Shown here: positions 13,105-22,544 of the stretch, in pieces
Layout: each line of letters opens with the position of its first letter
How positions within the stretch are numbered: the first letter of the stretch is position 1
Origin: Monarcha castaneiventris obscurior
Taxonomy: Eukaryota; Chordata; Aves; Passeriformes; Monarchidae
Length of the DNA stretch: 64,000 bases
Assembly (NCBI GenBank): GCA_026261815.1
Contig: JAMPIT010000511.1
Location: forward strand, 2,527,001 to 2,591,000
Reading direction: 5' to 3'
The notes under the pieces: generated by a model
Databases searched by the model: none
Told to the model about the DNA's origin: nothing
What the model saw: only the letters and a program-made list of their open reading frames with translations
Program-made: the position numbers and the translations under genes

Positions 13105-15125
13105 CTTCCCACGCCCTGAGAGCACGAGCACCACCCTGCAGTCTGCCCTCACCTCGCCTGCTCCAGCCTACAGCAATACCGGTGTCCCACGACGGGGAAT
13201 AATGTAGCAATCCCAAGCTCTGTCCAGGGACACACACTCACACCCGCTCCAGAGGGAGAAGACTTTTGGAAAAGCTAGTTTTGGAAGCAGCAACCTCTTG
13301 GCATCTTCTGGAATCTGTTTTTTAAAATTGAAGCCTAGATGACTAATCTGCTTTTAATCATGACTATAATCTACCTCTCTTGTCTTTTTAACCATGCTAT
13401 TCTCTGGATCGAGCAAAGCCCGTGGGAAAGGAGGAGACTTCCAAGGGTGAAGCTGCTGGCACAGAGCCACGGCCGTGCAGCGCGGAACCGGCCTGTGGCG
13501 CCCGCTCTGTGTAGTTTGAATAAGCTTGGATTTACCAGGGTTTCTCGAAAGGAAGAATTTTCTTGAAACCTCCCACTTCCCTTCATCTGCATCAAATCTG
13601 TTTCTGTCCTTACATGCCACCTGGTCCGGCCATGCTGGCCAGTCCTGTGTGGCCACCGTTGTGACCGGAGAGCCTGGCCACCGCCTCAGGCAGGAGTGGA
13701 GGAGTCGTCTGGGCAGTGCCGCCTGCAGGGATCAGATCCTGTCCCCAGTTCAAAGGTTTCATAGGCCTTGGCCTGCCGGGGCCCCTGCCCTCTTTCCCCG
13801 CCTCTCACTGATTCCTTTCGGTTATAAGGATCTATGATTTAATCGTATTTTTCAGTAGCATATCCCAGGTGCAGTTACACTTGCATTAATTCTGATTTAG
13901 CGTTTCCCCCCTCAGTTGTGGTACAGATGTAATATATGAGTTATAATGTGAAAAGCTTCCCAAAATAATCTTGCCTGGAGGTAGGAGGGGGCTGGCTGAT
14001 GTCTCTACTGTATTTGTTCCCAGCTTTTCTTGCCATCCCAGCCCAAACCTGGGGCTGCCTCTGCCTTCATGCCAAGGCAGGGGAAAAGGACATCCTGGTT
14101 TGTCACCTGGTGCCACTGGAAGAGCTTTGGCCTGTGCTGAGAACAGGAACGATTGTTTCTGAGCCTCATTTATGAACTGGATGCCTGTCTTGCCAGATGA
14201 ACTGTTCTCACACAGAGCTCCCAGGGCTCCCAGTGCCCTGGCCAGGGCTCCTGCTCAAGGCAGCAGCTTCTTCAGCTGCCTCCTTCCCTTGTTCCCAGCT
14301 GTTCCCAGCCCTGGCATCACCCTCCTGCCAGGCCTGTGAGCAGGGAGGGTTGGAGCTGGGAGCTGCTTTTTGGGGCTGCACTGCTCTCTGGGCCCAGCTC
14401 TTGCAGCACATTGGGCATGGGCAGGGAGCGAGTAGCAGATGTTTGTAGCGTGTTGTTGCCTTCTCTTGCCCCGGGCTAGGGAAGGGAACGGGGTCTAAGC
14501 TGGGCCACCCCAGCAGTGGCTTTGTGGGGACAGGGGGCTGGACCTGAACCTCCCTGGCCACGTCGGGCATTACGTCCTGCCTGCGCCTCGCCAAGGCCCT
14601 GTGGCCAGGCAGGGTCTCGTGAACACTAACACAGACCAGCTCCCTGCACCACCCCAGCTGAGCCAGTAGCCCCAACTCTTTTGCCTTATTTATTTTGAAG
14701 ATGGTGGGTCTATCCCAGCACCCTCTGGTGTTGGCCCATCACCCCCCTTGCCACCAGCAGCAGGGCAGGGAGCACCCCACTAGGGCCCTGCTCTCTCTCC
14801 TTCTGGTTTTCTCCTGCCTTGTCCCCACTTCTTTATTTTTACTGTTTTTCCCCAATGTTAAAGCAAAAAGCAATATTCTGGGACTCCCTGAGGCTGTACA
14901 CACCAGGATCCTGCAGTGACAGCACCGGTCAATCCACTTGTGCTAAGGCAAACTGGAAGGGGATGGTGCAGGGGGCATGGGGGGGCCACAGGGCCGTGGC
15001 GGGACAGAGCCTGTTGTAAGAAAAAAAAAAAAAAAAAAAAAGGAAAAAAATTTGTATAAAGACGTTATTTTTGTACTACATCGGAACTACTCCTGCATGT
15101 CGGCAATAAAACTTCATACGACAGC
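13105..15125 (+). other. STK40: STK40 3' untranslated region
   Basis: The region runs from the TAG at 13102-13104 to just past the AATAAA at 15105-15110, about 2 kb. It includes a 21-base adenine run at 15021-15041 followed by a second A-rich run. No open frame in it resembles a known protein. The end is inferred from the signal; no transcript evidence is available. Confidence 0.8.
15105..15110 (+). terminator. STK40: STK40 polyadenylation signal AATAAA
   Basis: A canonical AATAAA in the context 'GTCGGCAATAAAACTTCATA' lies about 2 kb downstream of the stop codon and just before the sequence turns GC-rich. Cleavage would be expected about 10-25 bases downstream. Confidence 0.8.
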
Positions 15126-15689
15126 CCAGCGACCCCACAGGGAAGGGATGGGTGATTTTGGGGTACTGATGTGCTCTGGGAGATGTACAGGAGTGGGAGG
15201 GGCCAGGCTCACGGAGCAGCGGCCGTGAGTGGCCCCATGGGACCCCCAACCCTGTCCTGCCCCAAGGCCCAGTGCGCTGAGTCAGCCACTGAGCCTGTCC
15301 CGCCCAGTCCAGCCTGGAGTGGCCACTGGGGACTGATGGGATGTGGAGCCTCGTGTCCCCAAGGGCCCGACCAGCCTTGGAAACAGCGGTGGGATGTGGA
15401 GCCTCGTGTCCCCGAGGTCCGGCCCCACCAGCCCTGGTATGCCCTACACCTCGGCCAGGATCAGGCACTGCCCGTGGCCGCAGCTGCTTCGGGGCCATCA
15501 GGGCAGGACCCTGCACGTCCCCCACCTCCGTGTGGCTGGCACCAACCCCGGCAGCCTCCTCAAACCCATTGCAATTCCTGGGCCTGAGCTGAGGCCGAGA
15601 CCCCCCAGCCCGGGGGCTTGCCTTGGGTCCGGCACCGCCAGCCTAGCCTAGGCCTGGCCTGGCTGGATGGGCCTAGGCCAGGCCTGGAG
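15126..15689. other. Intergenic spacer STK40-EVA1B
   Basis: A GC-rich spacer of about 560 bases between the STK40 poly(A) site and the EVA1B CpG island. It contains an imperfect direct duplication ('GGGATGTGGAGCCTCGTGTCCCC' appears near 15,337 and again near 15,391). No gene is evident. Confidence 0.6.
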
Positions 15690-15944
15690 CTGCCTGTGGC
15701 CCCGCTCCGGGGCGGTTCCACTGCAGGGCCGAGCGTGGCGTCCCGGGGGAGCGGGACGAGCCCCGGCCCCGCGCCCCGCTCAGCACCGGCCGGGGCTGCC
15801 ATTGGCTCCGGCGGGAGCGCTGACCGCCAGCCGCCTCCGAACTATTTCCTGTTGCTGCAGCGTTAATGCTAAACAGACCTTGCTCTCTCTTCCCTCGCTC
15901 CAGCCAAAGTGCAGCGGCTCTGCCGCCGCCGCCTTCCCACCCCG
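15690..15944 (+). promoter_or_regulatory. EVA1B: EVA1B CpG-island promoter and first exon
   Basis: The sequence is rich in CpG and GC boxes (e.g. 'CCGGGGCGG' near 15,709). It ends in a strong splice donor, CCCCG|GTGAGTACC, at 15944/15945. The exon is inferred to join the acceptor at 17293. The exact transcription start is not visible. An ATG at 15866 is in frame across this junction with EVA1B (see the finding). Confidence 0.65.
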
Positions 15945-17293
15945 GTGAGTACCAGCTCCGGGCACCGCGTGGGGCGCAGCACAGGGCACCCGGAGGGACC
16001 ACAACACCCGCGGCCACCCAGCCCCGACGGCCACAGCGGGTGTCGCAGTCCTGTCCTGGCTCAGGTGCTCTGGCGTTGGGGGACGCGGGGCTGGTGGACG
16101 CGGGCGCAGTGCGGGGACGCGGGGGCTGAGGGCACAGGGCTCGGTTACACAGACCTCGGGCTGTGGGGACGTAGCGGTTGAGGATGCGGAGCAGGCAGCC
16201 TGGGGACACGGTGTACTGCTCGGGGACGCAGCACTGAGCGACTCGGGGCTCGGCCCTTGAGGACACTTGGGGACTCGCAAGGCCGTACAGCCAGCCCAGA
16301 CCTCATCAGCACCCTGCCACCGGCAGGGGGTCCCCGGGGCCCCATGGTGGGGCTGTGCCCCTCCAGCCCCACAGCAGCCCCTTGCCGGGGCAGGGGCTGG
16401 CCCTGCAGCTGCTCCACGGGGAGGGCACCCGCCCCTCCAAGGGATCCTGCTGCCCTTGTTTTGGAGTGTCCCACTAGGGGGGGTGCCCAGCCCTGGGACG
16501 TGCCGCGGCCCCTCAGCTCTGGACTGTCCGGGATGGTTTTGCTGATGTGTCACATTTTCTGCATTTCTTTCCTCATTCCTCCCTCCCTGGAGCTGTTTCT
16601 GGGAATGAGCTCGTACCCTGCCAGGGCCAAATTTCCTCCCGCCCTGCCCTGCCCGCTGTCCTGCCCGCTGTCCTGCCTCCCATCCTTCCCACTGCCCTGC
16701 TGCCCATCCTTCCCGCTGTCCTGCCTCTCATCCTGACCGCTGTCTTGTCCTGGTGGCCATTGCACTGTGCCTGGCCTTGTCCCTGCACTGCAGGGGCCCA
16801 CGGCAAAGGGCCAAGGCTGGAGCTGGGCCGGAGCAGTGTGGGGGACAGGGACTGGGACAGGGACACTGCCACAAGAGTGTGTGTGGAGCACGTGTGCATG
16901 CACATGAGCACGGGCAGCTCCGGCTCCAGGGAGCACCGGCAGCGCAGTGCTGGGACCCTGCTCTGCCCCTGTCCCTGCTCTGCCCCGTGACCACGGCTGG
17001 GCAGGGGACAGAAAGCCTGGCCCGGTGCCACAGATCCGCCCGATGCCGTGTCCAGGAGGAGCCGTTCCGTCCCGGTCTCTCAGGAAGGACGGAGGGCGGC
17101 GGGAGTGGGACGGCTCTGCGTCTGTGGGGTTCTAGCCCTGGATGGAGCAGCCCAGCCCAGGCACGAACGCCTGCTCAGCTGGAGCTCAGCGAGGAGCCCC
17201 TGGGTGCACCCAGGCACGGCCTTGAAAGGGACAGGGGACTTGGGGGGGTGGTCCCAGCCCCCTGTAGAGCCTTGCTCAGCCCGTGTCCTGCAG
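15945..17293 (+). other. EVA1B: EVA1B intron 1
   Basis: A GT-AG intron (donor GTGAGTACC, acceptor GTGTCCTGCAG) of about 1.35 kb, very GC-rich and stop-poor. The long open frames here, for example 16753-17718, are compositional, apart from the last part of that frame, which covers the real exon. It contains a C/T-rich degenerate repeat (16641-16748). Confidence 0.65.
16641..16748 (+). repeat. C/T-rich degenerate tandem repeat
   Basis: Variants of 'CTGTCCTGCC' and 'CCCATCCTTCCC' recur about ten times in roughly 110 bases, with units of about 10-21 bases. It is intronic to EVA1B and probably hypervariable. Unit boundaries are approximate. Confidence 0.6.
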
Positions 17294-17326
17294 ATGCCAA
17301 GCATGTGCCATCCTTGGAGCCACTGA
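17294..17326 (+). promoter_or_regulatory. EVA1B: Possible upstream ORF in the EVA1B exon
   Basis: The first three bases of the coding exon, immediately after the acceptor at 17293, are ATG. They open a 10-codon frame (MPSMCHPWSH) that stops at 17324-17326, 17 bases before the main start and in a different frame. If transcripts begin in the CpG-island exon downstream of 15868, this would be the first or second AUG met. Its initiation context is weak. Translation is not shown by the sequence. Confidence 0.35.
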
Positions 17327-17343
17327 GAACTGCCAGGCACAGG

Positions 17344-17915
17344 ATGGAGAGTCGCCGGAGGGACATGGAGCTGCTCAGCAACAGCATGGCCGCGTACGCC
17401 CACATCCGAGGTGAGCCAGGACGCGTCTGGGGGCCCCCCGGGGCCATCGCGGGCCCCCGGCAGGCGCGGGCAGGTCCCTCACGCCCTCTGTTCCCCCCGC
17501 AGCCAACCCCGAGAGCTTCGGGCTCTACTTCGTGCTGGGCGTCTGCTTCGGGCTGGTGCTCACGCTGTGCCTGCTGGTGCTGCGCTTGTCCTGCCGGCCC
17601 TCCCCGCGGCCCCCAGCGCGCCCCGGCGACCCCAGCGAGGACGAGGAGGACGACGAGGAGGAAGAGGACGAAGAGGACACCGTCGACCGCGCAGCGTCTG
17701 AGTCGCTGCTGCCGGTGACCGAGATCCCGCTGGAGAGCCACGGCCCCGGGGACGGGGCGCTGGCCGTGAATGTGTTCGCGTCGGCCGAGGAGCTAGAGCG
17801 GGCGCAGCGGCTGGAAGAGCGTGAGCGCATCATCCGCGAGATCTGGCGCAACGGGCAGCCCGACATCCTGGGCTCCGGCACCATCGGCACCCTGGGCCGT
17901 GTCCACTACTACTGA
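17344..17915 (+). CDS. EVA1B: Eva-1 homolog B (FAM176B), single-pass membrane protein
   Basis: Coding exons 17344-17410 and 17503-17915 (480 nt, 159 aa). The start MESRRRDMELLSNSM has a strong context (A at -3, G at +4) and matches the mammalian start (M-x-x-x-RRDMELLSNSM). Order: short N-terminal segment with the conserved AYAHIRANPESFGLYFV; one hydrophobic segment at about residues 28-49; a proline/arginine-rich juxtamembrane part; an acidic run (about 68-82) of Glu/Asp; the conserved ELERAQRLEERERIIREIW; and the C-terminal GTLGRVHYY. The EVA-1 family is membrane-associated; the B member's function is poorly known. The second exon is extremely GC-rich. It is flanked head-to-tail by STK40 and tail-to-tail by SH3D21. 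Confidence 0.96.
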
Positions 17916-18320
17916 GCCCGGCAGCTGCCCTGGCACGGTGTCTGCTCCCCCACAGCTGATCCCACACCATGCCAGGAGGGACCAGGAGGACAGGGGGGCT
18001 GCTCACTGCCCCTGAGCTGGCAGAGCTGCCCTGGACTGTCCCTGCGCCACGGAGAGCCAGACCCCGGTGTCACGGGCACCCCCGGGGCTGGACTCGCCCC
18101 CGCCGCTGTGGGACACGATGCACTTTGAGCCATTGGTACGACGGCTGGCACCAGCCGAGCAGCCCCGGGACACGCGGGGACAGGGACAAGGACAGGGCAG
18201 CCCTTGCTGCCCGGCTCAGCCAGGATCTGGCGGGGGGGTTCACCCCGTGGGGCAGGGCCGGGCTGTATGTCCATGTGAGCCGTGGGCTCCTGCCCCATAA
18301 ACATGGTGCTGTTGTACACG
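17916..18320 (+). other. EVA1B: EVA1B 3' untranslated region
   Basis: About 400 bases of GC-rich sequence from the TGA to just after a CATAAA hexamer (18296-18301, in 'CTGCCCCATAAACATGGTGC'), a known weak variant of AATAAA. No better signal is seen before the SH3D21 3' end. Confidence 0.6.
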
Positions 18321-18918
18321 AACTAGAGCCCAGCGTAGCGGGTCCGGCGTTTTGGGGGGCCCTGGACACAGGGGCAGCCTCGGCCCCTCCCCGCGCCAAT
18401 TCCCTTCCCGGCCCCACTAAAATTAGCCAGGTCTTTTCCGGCACCGCCCGCCGTGACCCAGCGCCCTCCGGCCGGACCAGGGCGGATGTTCCCGCTGGGC
18501 TCTGGGCCGGCCACTGCTCCCCAGGGATGCTGCAGCTCCCGCCGGGCTGAGCCGCATCCTGCCCCGCTCCCAGCCCAGCCCCGCGGGGTGAGGGGCCCCG
18601 CTGCCCCCTCCCCGGCAGCTTTATAAAAATAGCTCCTTCCCAGGCTGGTTTCCCGCCGCCGCTAGCGCCAGCAGAATCCAGATGTTTTCCAGATGTTCTC
18701 CAGTGGCTGGAGGCCAGGATGTGCTGGGGCTGGGACTGGGACTGGAGCTGGCCTGGGAAACTGTGCGGGGGTGGAGGGGGAGGAGGAGGAGGAGGAGGAG
18801 GAGACCCTGTCCCAGCCCCGCCGCGGGCCCTAGCGGGACGTCTGGTGCCATGGCAGGACCAGCCCAGCCCTCCAGGGACACGGCAGCCAACAGCAGAGCC
18901 CTGAGCAGCCCCCACACA
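18321..18918. other. Spacer between the convergent EVA1B and SH3D21 3' ends, with TATA-like and E-box motifs
   Basis: Both neighbouring genes end here, yet the spacer contains a TATA-box-like TATAAAAAT at 18622-18630 and a tandem 'CCAGATGTT' E-box pair at about 18678-18700, followed by a GGA trinucleotide run at 18775-18803. No protein gene with recognisable similarity follows on the + strand. It may hold a regulatory element or a non-coding start; this is inference. Confidence 0.4.
18775..18803 (+). repeat. (GGA)n microsatellite
   Basis: About nine near-perfect GGA/AGG trinucleotides in a row between EVA1B and SH3D21. A likely length-polymorphic simple repeat. Confidence 0.85.
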
Positions 18919-18938
18919 GCACTCTGTACCCAAAATAG

Positions 18939-18944
18939 TTTATT
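18939..18944 (-). terminator. SH3D21: SH3D21 polyadenylation signal
   Basis: TTTATT on the + strand reads AATAAA on the - strand, within GTTTGAAATAAACTATTTTG, about 180 bases downstream of the SH3D21 stop. Cleavage is expected near 18,920. This gives a short 3' UTR of about 200 bases. Confidence 0.75.
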
Positions 18945-19126
18945 TCAAACAATTTCTATAGGTCCAGGGGCTGTTATGCCTCAAGGAGCAGTACCTGGGT
19001 GTGAGGTGAGCATTTGTACCCGATGGGCGCAGAACCAGGCTGGGGGCAGCAAGGTCTGGGGGGCACAGGGCACCATGTGCCACCTATCTGCCCCGTGCCA
19101 TGGGTGGGCACCGCAGCCCCCCTACA

Positions 19127-20087
19127 CTAACAGGGCAGCCCCTTCCTCACCCGCTCGATCTCCACCTGTGGGGAGAGGCTGTGATTGCTGGGGTCACAGG
19201 GGACCTCAAGATGGGGCAATCCCTGCGAGGGACTCACCTGCAGCGCCTGGCGCTTGGCCCGCTCCTGGCACAGCTCCTGCCGCAGATCCTGCAGGTCCCG
19301 CCTGCAACACACCAGGATGGCTCTGCTGGGGCCAGAACAAGCAGCAAACAGGCAGGAGCCACTGGGGACCCCCCCTGGCACCCCCCTCCCCACTCACAGG
19401 TGCTGGACTCGCATCAGGTCCACAAGGATGTGCAGGGTCCGGACTTCAGCCTTCAGGTCCTCCAGGGCCACTGACCTCCCCTCCGACCCCTCTGACACGT
19501 CCAGCCCTTCTGTGCTCCATGGCAGGACAGGCGCCTGCCCCATGCTGGGGGCAGGGGCACAGAGCCCAGCACGGGGGAGCCCCCGAGGCTGCTCCCCGCC
19601 ACAGGGACTCCCCCCACTCCCCAGGGCGATGCTGGGTGGCCGCTGGCCGGGTACTCGTGGCCGCGTGGCTGTGGGGTGGCTCAGCCTGGCGGTGGTAACT
19701 GACACCAGGTTGAAGCCACTGGCATCTGCCAAAGAAAGAACAGGAATCAGCACCTGGTTCTGGGCAGGGCCTGGCCACCCTGCAGCCCCCAGAGTGGCCC
19801 CTGGATCCTACCTGGGTCACTGGCTCTGCCCCGCTCCATGTCAGCTGAGGTGCTGAGCTGGGGGTCACTGGGCCTGGGGACAGCAGACGTGTGAGGTGGC
19901 ACAGCCAGGGAGCTGCCAGCCATGGCCACGAACATGGCCCAGGCACTGGAACATTGCAGTGGCCCTGGACAGCCCAGCACAGCCGCATTTCTTACTTGGT
20001 GGCCAGCACGGGGGCTGGTTTAGTCTTGGCAGGAACAGGAGGAGCAGGAGCCATCCTCTTGGCGAGTGGGAGCTTGGTCGGCTCCAT
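19127..20087 (-). CDS. SH3D21: SH3 domain-containing 21-like: C-terminal part, no SH3 domain visible
   Basis: Exons in coding order: 20087-19996 (from the first usable ATG, part of an exon starting at 20107), 19873-19812, 19725-19398, 19301-19238, 19165-19127; 585 nt, 194 aa. An upstream in-frame exon at 20320-20291 (TTVKEKE) can be joined to it. The N-terminal part is Pro/Lys-rich (APAPPVPAKTKPAPV), like the linker of CD2AP/CIN85 relatives. The last 56 residues (about 139-194) form a coiled coil, LEDLKAEVRTLHILVDLM ... LCQERAKRQALQVEIERVRK, matching the conserved C-terminus of the CD2AP/SH3KBP1/SH3D21 group. Its place between EVA1B and THRAP3 supports SH3D21. Mammalian SH3D21 has N-terminal SH3 domains; none can be read here. 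The true start is uncertain. Confidence 0.75.
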
Positions 20088-20290
20088 CCTCGCTGGTGCT
20101 GGGAGCTCTGGGGAGAGGAGGCAGGAGCAGGGCTGGGGCTGGGGCTGGGACCGGCGCTGTCAGACGACAGTGGGGCAGGAAGCACTTCCTGCTGGGGACA
20201 TGCCCTGGCCCAGGGGGCCTGTCCCAGGCACATCCCTGTCCTTCCCTCTCCTCCTGCCCAGGACTCACCCAGGGGGCTCCCTGTCCTCAC

Positions 20291-20320
20291 CTTCCTTTTC
20301 CTTCACTGTGGTTGCAGCTG
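20291..20320 (-). CDS. SH3D21: Probable additional SH3D21 coding exon
   Basis: On the - strand, CTCCTCAG precedes 30 bases that read (x)CA GCT GCA ACC ACA GTG AAG GAA AAG GAA G, then a donor GGTGAGGAC. The phase joins exactly to the exon starting at 20107 (giving ...VKEKEELPAPARM). Short Lys/Glu exons of this kind are usual in the linker of this family. Which exon precedes it is not clear; a candidate ending at 20394 is possible only out of frame. Confidence 0.45.
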
Positions 20321-20589
20321 CTGAGGAGCAAAGGGGCTCAGGGAAGGACCCTTGTTACAGCCTCTCCCCGCCCCAGCCTCACTGTGGTTGGCGCTTCCTC
20401 TGTGTGTGGTGGAGCAGGTGGCTGCAAAGCTCCCCTAAGCACCAGCACTGCGGCATGGGCAGGATGTCATCCCGCCACCATCCACGGCACAGCAGCATCC
20501 CTGTACCACTGAACCCGGGGTCACACCAGGTCAAGCCCACTGACACAGTGGGATACAGGACATCAGGCCACGGGCATGCACCCATGGAC

Positions 20590-20690
20590 CACCCTGTCCC
20601 CACGGCAGGCCCCTCTGTCCCCTTGGTTGGCCACGCTGTCACTGTGGTGGGTCACCATGTCCCTGGGGTGGGCCACACTGTCCCCATGGT
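20590..20690. repeat. Degenerate 21-22-bp tandem repeat
   Basis: Variants of 'GGCCACxCTGTCCCCATGGTGG' occur four to five times in a row ('GGCCACGCTGTCACTGTGGTGG', 'GTCACCATGTCCCTGGGGTGG', 'GCCACACTGTCCCCATGGTGA'). It lies in the presumed SH3D21 5' intron. Unit edges are approximate. Confidence 0.6.
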
Positions 20691-21030
20691 GAGCCAGCAG
20701 CCCTGCTGCTGCCACCAGCACAGCCCCTGTCACAGAGGCCTCGCAGAGACCAAAAACGGTGCTGGTATTACCCACCCAAAGATATGGCTGAAGCCCCAAG
20801 GGCTGCGGGGATGAGGACACCCCTATCCAAGGCCCCAGTGCTCCTTCGCTCCCAGTGGCACAAGGGTGATGGTGCCCAGAAGTGCCCAGCATCCTGCCAG
20901 CCCCTCACTGGCAGCCCTCCTGGGCCCCAGGGAACGGCACAGCCCTGGAGCAGGGTGATCACACGCAGGTGCTGCCCTTGGGATGATCCCCGTGCACCGC
21001 ACCCTCGGAGCCGCGGCTGCTTCCTCCTAC

Positions 21031-21140
21031 CTGCCGCTGTGGGGCTGCCCCCGAGGCCGAGCGGTGCCGTGCTGTGCCGGGCTCCCCCGGGCCCACACCG
21101 CGCACGTGATGCCGGAGGAAATCGGCTCGGCGCTGGGAAG
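21031..21140 (-). promoter_or_regulatory. SH3D21: Candidate SH3D21 first exon / CpG promoter
   Basis: A CpG-dense stretch on the - strand ends in a strong donor, GCGGCAG|GTAGGAGGA, at 21031/21030. It contains a CACGTG E-box at 21103-21108 and no ATG in the part adjoining the donor. It is the only convincing first-exon-like segment between THRAP3 and the SH3D21 coding exons. Confidence 0.4.
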
Positions 21141-22544
21141 GAAGTTGAAGCAGAGAGAGCCTCGGTGCTGGTCCACACCACATCCCTGTGCCCCACGGGG
21201 CACTCCTGCTCCCCGGCCCAGCCGCCTCCCTGAACCCACTTCGTGGGACTGCCAGGCCATCCTGGCAGGACACCATGGCTCCCGGCACCAGATGGACACC
21301 AGGGCCGGACGCACTGTGTGCTGGGATAGCATTGCCGGCTTCAGCTGTGGGAGAGAGTTTGGGTGAGGGTGGGACTGGAGGGCATTGGGACCGCAGGCAG
21401 GGACCGCTGGCACAGCAGAGCCCCACAGAGCCCTGTGTTTCCTCTGGCCGCCCCCAACTTGGAGCCCCCACCCACCTTCTCCGGCCCTGGGCAGGGCTGG
21501 GCCATCTGTGCCACCGCGGGGTCTCGGTGTTGGCCCTGCACCACAGGGCTGCGGGGGCAGCGAGGAGCCGGGGTCAGCGCAGTGCAGAGCGAGATGCCGG
21601 GGCAGGACCGCACCCGGCCTGGGGTGACAGCTCACACTCACCCGGCTCTCACAGCGGTTCTGTCACCCTCGGCTGGAGGGGAAGTGAAACCCCAACCACA
21701 GAAGGGCCGAAACCCACAGACCTCGAGTGCAGGGGGTGGTGTGGCCACGCTGCTGCTGTCCCTCCACAGGGCCTGAAGGGTCAGTGGGACACCAGGGATC
21801 CTGGCCGATCCTGACCTGTGCCTGGTCCAGGAGACAGCGTGTTTATTCCTTTTGGCTAAAGGCAACTGACCCAGCAATACCGAACTGGGATCAGGGAGGG
21901 GGGGCTGGGAATCAGTGCTGGGGCAGAGAAGGATGGCAGAACAGAGGTTGTGTTGCAGACCAGGAGGCTGTGCTACCCAGATGCGGCCATTCAGACCAAG
22001 GAGTTGGGAACACTGGGCACCCGTTTCCTCAGGCTGGCTCAAGGTCGAGTGTGAAGGGAAGCACCAGCCGTTAACCCACTGTCCCAACAGCTCTTGGCCA
22101 ACACCATCACCCCACAGCAGCCAGGAAAGCTGCTCTGCCTGTGGGCACCCCCTGAACTCCCTCAAAGGCCGCACACCCAGCAGCCCCCACAGCACCTTCC
22201 TTTGACAGGGCAGCGACAGAAAAGCAGCTGTTGCTGGGCACCAGCGAGGGCAGCACCCAAGGCTGCAGCTACGCAGCACCGGGACAGGCCTGTGTGACCT
22301 CGTGGGAGGAGCTCGGGTGTGGGAAGGATGGAGCTGGTCCTGTGCACGGGTGACACAATCCCTGCTGGCAGCGGGCTGGGGAAGAGCCCGTGGCTGTGTC
22401 ACTGCTGTCCCCAGGCAATTACTGCCAGAACAGGGGCTGAAAGATCTATTAAAGGATAAAACCCAACAGGGAGTTGTGCCCCTGTTGCTCCATGCACTCG
22501 GTCATTTCAGACTCCCCTGGCGACTCAGGACACAAACCAAGCAG

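Larger units (their letters stand above)
20321..22544 (-). other. SH3D21: SH3D21 upstream region up to the THRAP3 3' end
   Basis: About 2.2 kb where the SH3-encoding exons would be expected. Reading the - strand in all frames I see none of the SH3 hallmarks (ALYDY-like, GWWxG-like, FPxNYV-like). A CpG-rich segment at 21,031-21,140 looks like a first exon. The rest is GC-rich and unremarkable except for the short repeat at 20,590-20,690. A sequencing gap is not marked, but GC-rich collapse in the assembly cannot be ruled out. Confidence 0.5.

Noticed and set aside
16753..17718. 321-codon + strand open frame over EVA1B
   Set aside because: It is intron 1 read through into the first EVA1B coding exon and then out of frame over the second. 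The 5' part is compositional.
18682..19698. 338-codon + strand open frame antisense to SH3D21
   Set aside because: It begins with a poly-Arg run from the GGA repeat, has no recognisable domain, and lies over real SH3D21 exons on the other strand. High GC content makes stops rare here.
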